From contig BDIU01000247.1 in the NCBI GenBank assembly GCA_002118135.1, forward strand, positions 1 through 46,723: a stretch of 46,723 nt of DNA, in the 5' to 3' direction. Shown one piece after another: positions 32,046-43,781 of the stretch (position 1 is the stretch's first letter; every line of letters starts with the position of its first letter). The position numbers and the translations under genes are program-made. The notes under the pieces were generated by a model. It saw nothing but the letters and a program-made list of their open reading frames with translations. It searched no databases and was not told the DNA's origin. The DNA comes from Trebouxia sp. TZW2008 (taxonomy: Eukaryota > Chlorophyta > Trebouxiophyceae > Trebouxiales > Trebouxiaceae).

Positions 32046-35000
32046 TCAGGAGAGCCACAGCAACAGGAAGGCATCATGAACTGAACTGCAGTGACCGTAC
32101 CTGTCATCAACAGATCCAGTCTGATTGTACATGTCCACAAGCTTCAAGGCAAACTTGGGTATGTGCTTCTTGGCTTTGTCTGCTTTCCAATGCCGATTGA
32201 CATAGATGAAATTTCGTATGTAGTGATAATCTATGGAGTATCTGCCAAACTCCAAGCCCTTAGGACCTATGCTAGTGAGCAGCTTAGCAATGATGTTGCC
32301 CACCCACTTTGGGGCTGGATCAGGTGCCTTGCCCATCTTGCCCCTGTGGAAAACAGAAAGAGTTAAACCTTGGCGTAAGACTGGCATTGTGCAGTACAAC
32401 ATTGATGAGGCCATGGAGCATCAAGCGGAATGAAAAGCGCCCAGCAATGTGTTCAAACTCTTTTCAATTTTGCGTTGAGGCATTTGTTCTTGCAGCATGG
32501 CATCGTGTGCAGTCACAAATTGCGATCAGGAAACTGTATAGATTGGCGAGCTTACTCATCATCAGACACCACAGTCTGAAGCACAAAGGGTTTGCGGTCG
32601 CCACTGGACATGGTGGGGATGATTTCCAGGCGGGTTCTGACAGTGTTCAGCATCTCCTGACCCCTGTCGTTCCGCACAGTGATATACTGAGGGTGCCTGG
32701 TCATGTCTGTGTTGTAGTATGGTACACCCATATATCCTACCACCTACAGTCAAGCAAAGCAATGGATCCCAAAACTCCAGACTCAAGAGAGCAATAACAC
32801 CAAGCTGTATGGCAGAACTCGTGCTGGCAAAGCAGGGTCGCCTTCACTGCTGGCACTGCATTGCAGACTTGCAACAGTCGGAGGTTGACCTGGCAGATTC
32901 AGCGGCGCAATGCACTATGGACATCTCAAGCCGACATGCAAAGCTGGCTCCACAGGCAGCCTGCCTTTTGTGTGTGAGAAAAGGCTTTGCTGCAATCAAG
33001 AATGCACAAACACAACACACTGGTGCCATAAACAGAATATACGAGCGCTGAGTAAGGCAACATACCAGGTCTGCCAGAGCATTGGGGTAGTCAAAGCAGG
33101 AGTAGCAGGAAGGGGCGATGACATCCGTCAAGTCATTGGCCGGCAGGCTGAAATAGGGCACATGCTCAAAGTGACCGTCTGTGTGCTTGATGTGCACTCG
33201 GTAGTCCTGCAAATGCCAAACACACTAAGTAAGAAATTCTGTTGCCATCATCAGCTTGCAAAGCTAAAGCCGGCAGCAAAGTTGGCAACTGGTAAATGAC
33301 TGGGCCCTTGCATACTTCTACTGCCCTGACAAAGCATGCGGAGGAAAGGGGCAAACTGCAATACTGCTGGTGCCACCATGCAGTCAGGCAATCAGGACAG
33401 ATTGTGGTACAGCCAGGGGCTGCAGTACATGCATGCAGCAATTACAGCTCCTATATAGACTCATACTGCAGCAAACAGCAAAAATGTGCGCACATCTGAT
33501 ACTCATATGAGGTAGTTGAGGCACCTGCATGAACTCATAGTGCAGCACAGTATCAGGGGAGGAGCTGGCAGCCTGCAGGAACTTGCCCAAGCCCTCCCTG
33601 GGGCCATTGTCCACACAATTGGTCCCCAGCACATACAGCTTGTCCAGCTGCAAGTGCTTCTCTATGGACCGCAGTGCTTGTACCTGCAAGCAGGTTCATG
33701 TGACAACACCAGTGGTGAGGGTCAGCAGCAGTGATAGTGACAAGCAACAGTAGTGATACTGACAAGCAACATCAGTAGCAATGACAAACAATAGCAAGGC
33801 TATGATAGAGAACAGCATTGACACACTGCGTGGCTTGAGGATGCAACAAACAAGGGTCGGTGTACTTGAGGTGATGGGCAAGTCGTTGGGCTGACTTGTC
33901 ATGGGCTGCGACAGGTAAATCTGGTGGGGGCAGTGACAAGCAACAGCAAGAATACATGACATGCCATGGCAATGCAAGGCCCGAGACAAATTCAACGGTG
34001 CAGTGATGGGCAGCGTGGGGGACTGACCTGACAGCCAACGCCAATAAACAGCAGCTTCTTCACATCCAGAGCTTCCACTGTGGCCAAGGTATTGAGGTTG
34101 GGGGACAGGGTGGGCTTGACGCCTTTGGCCTTCAGGATATCCTCTTTGCACCTTGCCACCATCTGCATCACCACACAACTGCAAGTTTGCATCTGACAGG
34201 CAAGGATGGAACTTGATCACAGTGGAGGCAGCATGCTGAAGAGTTCAATGCATGTGTCTGTGTTGGCTGCTTCACCACACGTCAACAGCAATATATGCCT
34301 TTGTCGCTCTCCAGAGCAGATACATCAATGCAGCCCAACTGCCAGATGCTAAATTGGTAAGTACAGGACATCTGTACTGTAGTGAGGCAGGCAATTGGCC
34401 ACGTATCAGCAAGGTCTGACATGTATTGGCTAGCCCAGACTCACTGGTTTAGGCTTGAACCGATCTTCTTGGTCATTCTGGACACAGATGACAGCGTCGA
34501 CCTTGCCACTCTCCAACATGTCAATAGCAATCTGTGTGACCACGCCTGTCCACTGTGCCCCTTGGACTGCTGGCACATTGCGGGCATACATCATGTCCTG
34601 ATGCACCCCAAAATGCAGATCATCCATGTTGTCCAGATCTCTGCAGGAGAAGTGTTTATTACTTCAGCATGCGAGGGTTAGGCTGAGCACACTGTTCATA
34701 CATCTTGCATGCATTGCCCTTGTGATGCTCTAGTGACTTGGTGACATGCATCAGAATGCAAACGCATCGTCTGCATTGCTGTTTGCATGCTTTTGTTCTG
34801 GGGAACACAATGCTGACATGACATTGATTGCGTGCTGCAGGCTCATGAGAGACAGTTGTCTCGACACACATTCAAGCTGCTGCCTGCACATCTCTGCAGC
34901 CCCTTTGTCATAGCATACATGCTCATGTGTTGTTGAGAGCCTCACCTGCCCCTGCCATGGACTGTCTCCTCCAGCTCCTCAATCTTGGACATGCCTGCAG

Positions 35001-35364
35001 CAGAGCAAGGCAAGGTTCAGCGGTTATGTAACGGAGTGATCCGCTGTCAGTTTGCAGCCCTGATCTATGCCTGTGCTGGCGACGTACCGCTTCCCAGAAA
35101 GGCGCACGCATCTTTGACGTGAGCTACGTAGTATGTATCACATAGTCCGCAGTGACTGCAGTGTTCTTTGGCGGGGTAAACGCTGCCTTCCTTGATAGGT
35201 TTGGCCTTCTTTCGCCAGTCGCTGTTCGGCTGTGTAGGAGCGGACCCGACAGCTGCGCACCGGACGCGAAACTTTGCAGGATTGAAGCCTCGATGACCAG
35301 GACCAAGACGGGGGGAGATGCCAAAACAACGACACGGCCTTGTTTGCGCGGTGTTGCAGAGCAT
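32046..35364 (-). CDS. HCAR: 7-hydroxymethyl chlorophyll a reductase (F420H2-dehydrogenase beta-subunit family), plastid-targeted, 8 exons, about 480 aa
   Basis: A ferredoxin-dependent Fe-S/FAD enzyme that completes chlorophyll b to a conversion in the plastid. Exons: 35364-35088, 34994-34946, 34640-34445, 34162-34028, 33683-33525, 33206-33066, 32743-32556, 32343-32046; phases agree. The N terminus (MLCNTAQTRPCRCFGISP...FRVRC) is a typical chloroplast transit peptide. The Fe-S motif CSHCGLCDTYYVAHVKDACA places cysteines at 69, 72, 75 and 87. Further landmarks: HFGVHQDMMYAR, GAQWTGVVT, GVKPTLSPNLNTL, FIGVGCQVQALRS, YVLGTNCVDNG, LHYEFMQDYRV, IAPSCYSCFDYPNALADL, SGDRKPF, and GPKGLEFGRYSIDYHYIRN. 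The related cyanobacterial-type divinyl reductase (BciB/F-DVR) shares the fold, so that function is the main alternative. The last 18 residues after SVDD may be intron read-through, since GACAG|GTACGG is a good donor. Confidence 0.9.
33720..33795. repeat. Short imperfect tandem repeat in an HCAR intron
   Basis: The motif RTGATA(G/C)TGACAAGCAAC recurs about every 28 bases, two clear copies and one degenerate. It lies in the intron upstream of HCAR exon 5, and a related GTGACAAGCAACAGCAA word reappears near 33932. Confidence 0.6.
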
Positions 35365-35762
35365 ACGTGACCGGGGTCGACAAGTCTGCACCACCCGTTC
35401 ACAGCACGCGAAACTCGGCAACAGCAATGTAGTGCACGGCGTCTCGGCAACAGCAAACGGAGCTCCGGCTCGGCTGAGAAAGTTCTCGACGAGCACAATT
35501 GCGCTTGTGGTGTCAGGACGTAAGCTTTTCAGGTTCAAAATTAGTCAACACAGAACTGCACTGCATGCAGTTCGTGCCTGTGAGGTTTGCGCTCTCGGAT
35601 CGAGGTCACACACTTCTGATTGAAAGAGCTTTAAGTGTGTTTGCTGAGCAAGTTGTCAGTCTGTAAGCAAGAGATCGGGCTTACCCTTATCGAGTGCAAA
35701 GCGTCTGCACCATCACCTGATCTTCACACTGAAGCTTCGGACTGATCAGACCGACATCCGTG
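35365..35762. promoter_or_regulatory. Divergent 5' interval, HCAR and CFAP70
   Basis: 398 bp between start codons. It joins a plastid pigment enzyme and a ciliary gene head to head. It contains many CG dinucleotides compared with the introns. No TATA box was recognised. Confidence 0.35.
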
Positions 35763-38700
35763 ATGGCTCCCAAAAAGGCAGAACAAAAAGAAGAAGATGA
35801 GGGTCCCAAAGTGTACGTGAAAGTTGATGTATCATGGACAGCCGCCTTGCAGGTATTTGAGTCACCTGCAAACAAGCAGCTACTTCGTAGACTCAGTAGA
35901 CAATGTCACCTCGCTGCTTGACCAGGCTGGTTCAGATCAAAGCTTGCTGGTGGCATATACCTTCCCTGGCGAGACACAAGCAGTGCAGTCAGAAGCGACA
36001 GCTGCAAGCTCACCTTTAGCAGCAGACTTCACACGCACTTTTGTGCGCAAGCCAGGTGCTGCTTGTGCTACCTTGTTGCTACAAATGTGTATCGACAATG
36101 AGATGACAAAGTGGCTTGTGCTATCTTGGTGCCACAAGTGCCACACTGCACATAGTCCAGAAGATTGCTATGCTCAAACAGTTGTGTGCTGCTACAGGGC
36201 TGCCATTGCTGCACCAGCTCCTTAACAACCCTCTGACACTGAAAGTGCTGAAGCCAGACGGCACTGCAGTTCTTGCAACATGCGTTCTAGCCTTTGATCC
36301 TATTGCAGAGGGCAAAGATGAGTTGTCAGCATCGCTCAGGCTCACAGCAGCAGATGCACAGAGTGCTTTAGTTCCTGATGCAGCTTTGTCTGTCAAAGTA
36401 AGACCTTTCTGGGTTGCCTCATCATAATGCAATGCAAGTCACTGTCAGACATTGCTGCAATCTATTTGTCAGCTGCTGATTGAACGGAGCAGCAATTGCA
36501 TGGCTGCACAGTCTCAAGTCTGCTTCAGTGCTGTAGCGCAGCGAGTTGCTGCCTACACCCTGCAAAACAGCAACCATACCCCAAGCTTCTGAGCAGCAAG
36601 CATGCATCCACAAGCTGCACAGAATAGGACTCTTGCTCGATACTCTCTAATGGCTGACATGAGCACAGTCATCAACAACACTTTGAAAGGCCAAGGCATG
36701 CTGCAGGTAACATTGTTGCAAGACATTGGCCCTCCCAGGGAGGATGCAACCCCTGCTGCCCCCAGCAAGCCCCCTGCCAAGGGTGCCCCAGCAGCCCCAC
36801 CTCCTGGCGTTGTAGACTTGTCCTTACTGACGCTTGGGCCTTGCCCTTTAGTCCCTGCTGCCCAAGCCTCAGGCTCACAAGTAATGCAGCTGCATGTACA
36901 GTCAGCCAGCCCTCTGCCTGAGACCTTGCAGGCTGCTGCTACAGCTGCAGGTGAGCATGCTGTGATGACCATGCAAGGCATGTGAAACAGCATTGCGCAA
37001 GCACTACCTTCTGCTATATCAAGTTGAGCAAGCAGATACATGGCAAAAGTGTCCATCTAGCATCATGTGGCGACTTTGAACCACACGACACACAGTAGCA
37101 TGATCTCACATAAGTATGGTCAATGCAGCCAGATACCGACCAGCAAAGCTTGACCTGCATACCTGCCTCTTGTAAGCTGTGGGACTGCCACAATGGTGCA
37201 GGTGGTGCACTGTACTTCAGCTGCGGGCTGCACCTCACCTCGGCAGGTGAGCCAGTCTGCTTGGTGGCCCCTGGCGGCATCATTCAGGATGGCAAGCTGC
37301 AGTGGCCTGCCAGCCCTATCAGATACTTTGTGCCAGGAAGCGCCATTGCAAGCTTGAAGGTGTGTCAAGCTTTTGGTAACCAGCTTGCTTTCACCAGGTG
37401 CATGCTCAAAGTGCAAACATACAGGTTGCCAAAGCACTCGGACAGAGATGGCCAGCGCTTCTGTGCCTAAAAGTAGCAAGTAGTGCTTCTTCACTTACAG
37501 GTTGCGTATACTATGTTTTGTATTTGGCCACGCATTGCAAATGTATGGCTCATGCTCCATCTGTTGTGTGCTGCTGCTTTTAGCGTCATCAAGTCTCTCA
37601 GCTTGTATAGGCATGCAAGCATCAACTTGTTGGCGTCCAAGCTGATGAATGGGCAGCAATCTCATACACACAAGCAGAAGTGCTCATTGCAGCATGTGCT
37701 TGGCATTCAGGCTGCAGTAGAGGCAGGTCAGCCTTTGTACATTGAGCTGGCACGCATCCTAGCTCCGGGCTCAGACGCACTCACAGACCCAGCCTATGAG
37801 GCCTACCATGGTTTGGCAGTAGTGCCTGTGGCTGCACAGCTGGCAGATCCTGGACAGAAGGTGGCCACCTTCGAAACAGTGGTCGGCATGTCCTGTGCAC
37901 CAGGGCAACAGGCCATTCCCCAACCAGCCCTGCCCCGCTCAGAAGCGTCTGCAAACCCCAAGGTTAGTTTTTGCATTCTGACATGACAATAGCTGCACCT
38001 TTTGGTGACTTCAAGTGCGGCAAGCCAGAATTTGGTCTGCAGCAAATGCATGCATTAAACCTGTATTGCCTATTTGAGTCCCTGACGGCTTGTCCACTCA
38101 CTTCATGAACACCAATCTACCATTTTTCTGGATTATGCTGCTCAGTGCATTCTGCGACATGTACGTGTAGCTTTTTCACTGCGACATGTAGGTGTAGCTT
38201 TTAGCACTCTTGATTGCTTGGCACATAGCAGCTTGGCCTACACTCGATGATGAACAGCTGTGCTGAATCATGCAGCAAACTTGATATAGCATCTTTTGCA
38301 CCCTACACAGCGATGTCATCAGCAGTAGCCATGTGCTCAAGAGCTCCTTGTATCAGTGACTTGCAGTGAGGCTGTTGCAAAAGCTTATGTTATGCCTTCA
38401 GGTAAATAGGCTAGCTCTATAGCAGACCCATTGTCTCATATTGATTGTTGACAAAGTGGATGGACGGCAGCTGCATTGCAAAGCTGTCAATTGGACGCTG
38501 AAGCAACAATCGTAATGGTCTAGATACAGTGCAGTGCCATTGTGGCATATAGGCTAAAGCCATTGAAGAGGTTCCAGCAGGCAGTGAGGCCGCCTCTACC
38601 TGTGCCTGGGTGAAGGCACAGACCAGCATCAGTGGCAGGCTGCAGCTGCAGACCCCCCTGTACCCCCCCTGGCAGCCGCCCCCCAAGCCAGCAGTCAGCC

Positions 38701-41700
38701 TGCAGGACCTCATCCCCAAGAGAAGCTTTGTGCAGAAGAAGGAGGAGCTGACAGCCAGCCAAGTGTTCCAGGCACAGGTCCAGTATGCGGCCAAGCAGCT
38801 TGCCCTAGATTATCACAAGGCAAGTTTGTCCAGTCAATAATCGCAACAATAGATTACATTTTCTAGCATACATTGCTAGGTGTGTGTGGTACAAGTCCTG
38901 TCTTGCCAGGCGAGCTTGTTCTGAGTTCATGGTAAGGACGAAGAGCTAGCTGTCTTTACAAAAGACAGCAGTCTCAGTGGTACACGGAACATATAGCATG
39001 CACTCCTTCTCTCTGCTGCTACAGCTGCTACACCTTTTGCTGGACCACATGCCCCATACTTGCATAAGCATACAGCTATTCCTGTGAGCAAGCCATCATG
39101 GCAAAGAAATGCAAGGTGATTCCTTCAACTTCCTCAAATCTTGCAAAAGTGAATTTCTTCCTTTGCTGTGGGCAGCTGTGCCAAGATTGTCTGTGTACGC
39201 CCTTTTCATGCAATGAAGTGCAAAGAGCCTCCTGATTGTTGTGCTGCTGACCCTATTTAGTTGCTATGTGCTGCCAGTCTACATCATGCAGAGGTGGTCA
39301 ATGAAGTGTTTGAATTACACAGACATTGCTGATCTTTCTGCAGACACTCAATCTGCACTTTCAGTCTGTGCAGAACCCGTACACCCAAATTTTGTGCGCT
39401 GTAGGCGCTCAAGCTCTGGAGCTTACTAACGTCTTGCATAATCCCTTGCCTTTAGCTCAGGTGTTTGCTTTGAGCTTCATACAATGCAGTCTGCGCGTCA
39501 TGAACCGGTGTCACTGTACTGCAGTTGCAGCAATTGGCAGCTCATACTGCATGTGTTCTGCAGATGTTTGGGGCAGAGGAGGGGGAGGAGGGTACCCCCC
39601 ACGACCCTCAGCAGGCAGCAGCACGCCGCAAACAGCTGGTGTTTGAGCTAAACAGGAGTGGGCAGTACCTGCGCCTAAAGGAGCAGCTCAAGGCCGGGGT
39701 GGTGGGTATTGTTAAGGAATCCTACCACAAGTCAGGCGGCATGGGCAGACAGGAAATGCAGGCAAGTTGTCCAAATGATGTCAAAAGCTCTCAAGTTGGA
39801 CCTGCCAGATGTCTGACACCTTTGTTGCCTATCAGGCTTGAAATGCTGCATGACACAGACAGCGCGATGTTCTGCATCACATGGATGCTGTTGTATTTAT
39901 GTCGCTGTCATCCAGCCTTCAGTGCCATAGGTGTGCTTGACTGCTTATCATGATGCATTTGTGCTAATTTGTCAAGTCTTGCAGATCCGTTGTATGCCAG
40001 GACCATGCTGTGTTTGCGATCATCACAAGAATGTAGCTGATCAGTCTGCCTACAAAACCAGGATCCGCATCAGTTGATTACTATAAAATTTCTGCAGTCC
40101 CATTTGCTTGATAGCAACCTGATGACTGTGCAGGACCTGTACAACAAGCTGTACATTCACCTGGCCACAGACATGCACACCGCACTGAACCAGCTCATAC
40201 ACCAGACTGCCTCCAAGGCCCACCACAAGCCTGCCAATGGCAAGCCCCACGCCATCAAGGGCAGCAGCAAAGGCCCTGATGGGCCCAGCAAGCACCAGCT
40301 GGCGGTCCTGAAGGGCTTGGCAGATGAGGCTGAGCTGACAGCAGACCTGGCTGCTGCTGAGCGCTACCACCAGGAGCGCACGCTTGCACCTGCCAATGCA
40401 CAGGCAAGCTTTTAGTCTATCAAGCTTTACATTTGCATGTCACCATGTTCCTGACTTGGAGATTTGAGTGAGTTGAGACTTCGTTTGCATCGGTACAAAA
40501 TGGCTTTGGACAGAGTTGTTTGGAGGCATTTGTTTCCTTCTGTATGCACTTAGCTGGGTCATACAAGTTCACCCCAATGCATGTAACTGATGACAATATG
40601 GTGGAACTGGTGCTGCAAAGGCTGATGAGGTATCACACAATTTGATCAATGGGGGCCGGCTTTTTGCTTATTGGGCTTCAATGATGCTTCTGTGCTTTGG
40701 CACTGCTTGCTGCTCTGCTGCCCACAAAGCTGTGTCTACCCCATTTGTCCATGCAGGTGTGGTATGACTATGGCTGCTTGTGTATGCGCATCAGCAAACA
40801 AGGGCAGGCAGAGCAGTGCTTCAGGGAGGCCCTGGCAATAGACCCCGCCCACAAACCCTCCCTCATGGCTTTGTCTGCCCTGCTGTGGCACCTGGGACTT
40901 CACACTGACTCAGCCTACATGGACCAAGCAGAGACTGTATTGGCAGCAGCCAGGGAAGCAGCGCCTGATGATGCTGCTGTGTGGGCGCTGCTGACGCTAG
41001 TGTATGGCAGCATGGCATCTCGACGGGTGTCTGAGCAGAGGAATGCGGCCTTTGAGATGCGGCGTTTGGCTAAGGTGCAGACGAAGCGCACTGTGGCTGG
41101 CAGCCCATACTTGCAGGTCAGCACTTCACACCCGCTTGCATTTTGGCATTGCAGTCGGATCAGCCTGCTGTGATTTCTGCAAAAAGGTAGCACGTGGAGC
41201 AGCGTCAAGTCTGCAACATTGACCCTTGTGAAACATTACACCCAGCTGCAATAGGTCACCTTTGATCTTTGAACTCTGTTGTTAGCACAGCTGCAAGGGG
41301 AGAATCGACCTCCTTCACCTGCAACGCCGACCACCATCAAGTCATGCAGTGCCCCTGATGATATGATGCTGCCTGTGATCTTGCTGCTGCAACTCTGGGT
41401 CTCATGCACCTGAAAGCAGCTGTACTCAGCTTCACGTCGCGCTCTTGTTCAATTCATTTCACAGCGCACACTGAATGTTCACAGTTTGTGGTGAATCTGT
41501 CATCCTCACAGACATCAGCAGCAAGTGCAACAGCTCAGATGAATGTTTCAAAATCTGTGTTTCAGTAAAAAATGTAAGGACCACATCAAGATGACAATAG
41601 GTGGGCCACTCTGATTGACATGCCATTACTGTGATGAAAGCAGCGCATGACTGTATGCCAGTGAGTGATGCAGGTGGCTCTGCTGCTGCTGGACCTACAG

Positions 41701-43417
41701 CTGGGGGGCTGTGCCCAGCAGGCCCTAGAGGCGGCTGGCAGGGGCCAGGGTGAGGATCAAGTGCCGGGCTTGGAGATGGCTCTGTGCTGTAGCAAAGCAG
41801 CCTCCCTGGCTGGCGACGACATTGGTAAGACACCCTCGCATGCAGCTTTGTTCAAGCCCTGACCAGCACAACTGCATTTGGGCAACAAAGCCTATGGAAC
41901 ACATGCAAAAAGGATTCTGCTGGGCTGTACGTCTGCTGGACTGCACAATAAATTTGTGTTGTACTGGAGCGCACGCTGCATCTCTGCATGAGATGTCTAC
42001 TGCAACAACAGCTGTGTCAGATAGTAGATGTTCAAGCCAAAGGTGATCTGAGTTGATGGGCAAGCTGGTGCATTATCTCAACAAGAACGTTGCTACTGCG
42101 CATTCTGTGCAGCTTGCAATTTGTAGACTGTGGTTGTCAGCCTTGTGCAACACATGGCTCAATGCAGGTGCCCTGGAAGCTGCCAAGGAAGCAGCACGAG
42201 CAGCTGATCCCACTGATGTGAGGCCGCGCATTATGCTTGGCAACCTGTACTGGGCAGCAGGCAAAGCTGGTCAGGCCAGCAAGGAGTATCAAGCTGCCCT
42301 GAGGGCTGGCCCTACCTCCTGCCCCTTGGACCTGTACCTCAGACTGGGCACCACCTTCCTGGCAGATGGCGAGTTTGAATATGCCAGGAATGTTTACGTG
42401 CAGGTACGATTGCTGGACATCAAGCAATGCATGAGCTCCTCATGTAGTCACAGGCACAGCATTGAGTGCATGCACTGAAATGCTATGCATGATGCAGTCT
42501 GCTTTGCAGCTTGATAACCAGTGGACTATTGATGCTGTTTTGGTATCGAGCTCAGAATTCACATTCTGCACTTCAATCAGCAGTCACCAGCTCAATCTGT
42601 GACACTTTCAAGACCAGTTGCGTAGACATGCAACTTTTCCTCACTGCAGGCTTGTGCGGTGCGGCCCTGTGCCTCAACATGGCTTGGTGCCGGAATAGCG
42701 TACCTGCGCCTGCAAGACTTTGAGAATGCGGATGTGGCGCTGATGGAAGCCAATGTGATGAACAACAGGCATGCTGAGGTGTGGGGCTACCTGGCCTTGC
42801 TGGCCCTGCAAACAGGCTTAGAGGGGGAGGCTGGGCAGGCTATGCTATGGGCCCTCAGATGCCAACTGTGCAATACGCAACTGCTGGATGAGCTCGGCGA
42901 GCAGTACATGACTCTGGGCAGGTAATACATCATTCATGCCGTATCTGCTACTGCCAGACAGCTGTACTTGATGGCGTCCAGTGCAGCAAAATGCAGATGA
43001 TCGTATTGCCAAGCAATAATTAGACAGCTGTATTGCAAAAGGATTGAGGCATGTCTTGGTGATGCTGTTTTGCCACATTTGACATGCGTCCTTACAGGAC
43101 GTAGAACCACCAAGCTGCAGACCTGACGCTGGGATGTGTTCTGTTGCTGTAGATATGACAAAGCAAGAGATGCATTCAGGCAATCTTTAGCTGTGAAGGA
43201 TACGTCACATGCACACTGGCTGTTGGGGGACGCACTGTGTGAGCTCGGTGAATGGGCCCAGGCAGAGCCTGAATACCAGGCGGTGCAAACAGATGCAGCA
43301 ACATCAGCTGAGCGCACTCATGCCTTACAGCAGTTGCTCAATATCTACTGCACAAAAGGGGAGGATGCTAAAGCAGCAGACTGCAGAGGACGCTTGGCTG
43401 CCTTGCAAACAACTTGA
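35763..43417 (+). CDS. CFAP70: Cilia- and flagella-associated protein 70 (CFAP70/TTC18, FAP70), about 14 exons, about 1,060 aa
   Basis: An axonemal protein of the central apparatus: N-terminal beta-rich/C2-like region, C-terminal TPR array. Exons: 35763-about 35852, about 35881-36055, 36198-36397, 36623-36950, 37202-37359, 37711-37962, about 38589-38819, 39564-39761, 40134-40403, 40757-41116, 41674-41824, 42168-42403, 42650-42921, 43153-43417. Landmarks: MAPKKAEQKEEDEGPKVYVK, LNNPLTLKVLKPDG, VFELNRSGQYLRLKEQLKAG, DLYNKLYIHLATDMHTALNQ, VWYDYGCLCMRISKQGQAEQ, RIMLGNLYWAAGKAGQASKE, and STWLGAGIAYLRLQDFENAD followed by the conserved EANVMNNRHAEVWGYLAL. Introns after exons 7, 8 and 9 begin GCAAG, not GT. 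A one-base frame discontinuity between 35852 and 35896 has no room for a normal intron, so the first about 45 residues are uncertain. Confidence 0.9.
38152..38202. repeat. 27-bp direct repeat, two copies
   Basis: GCGACATGTACGTGTAGCTT and GCGACATGTAGGTGTAGCTT follow each other at a spacing of about 27 bases in the intron after CFAP70 exon 6. Confidence 0.8.
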
Positions 43418-43422
43418 AGAGA

Positions 43423-43441
43423 TGTAATTGTTACTCTGTAA
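43423..43441 (+). terminator. CFAP70 polyadenylation signals (TGTAA, two copies)
   Basis: TGTAA, the usual chlorophyte polyadenylation signal, occurs at 43423-43427 and 43437-43441, immediately after the CFAP70 stop (43415-43417). A third is near 43573, with AATAAA near 43534. The nearest would leave a very short 3' untranslated region, so a later one may be used. Confidence 0.35.
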
Positions 43442-43640
43442 TGTACTTGCAAATGTTGTTTCCACAACTGTGATGACAAAGCAGGAAAATGTCATTGCAG
43501 CAACAACACAATTTTGCAAGCTTGAGACAATGCAATAAACGTACATGAATCAAATGATATGAAATTTGTAGTCTGTAATGGGAACAGCAGGAAACCATAA
43601 CAAGAGCAATCTCGGCAAAAGCTGTCAGCAGCAAGTTCGA

Positions 43641-43766
43641 GTCAACCCCAGGTACTTGATACAGCACTTGAAAGGGTCATCTGTCATGATACTGTCATCT
43701 GCCTTCTTCAAAGATCATCCTTGTTATGCTTTGCTGGACCGCTTGAACAAAGTCACAAAATATGGC
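43641..43766 (-). promoter_or_regulatory. Two weak SECIS-like hairpins in the 3' region of the SelU-like gene
   Basis: If the TGA at 44850 encodes selenocysteine, a SECIS element is expected downstream of the stop. Hairpin A (43766-43701) has GTGA, a 7-bp helix CTTTGTT/AACAAGG, then TGAT, with a further GCC...GGC-closed lower helix. Hairpin B (43680-43641) has a canonical ATGA, CCC/GGG, a TTT bulge, a 7-bp stem CAAGTGC/GTACCTG with one mismatch, loop TGTATCAA, then TGAC. Neither has the usual length of helix 2 and correctly spaced apical AA together, so I regard both as candidates only. Confidence 0.2.
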
Positions 43767-43781
43767 AATGAGAGGCCTCCT

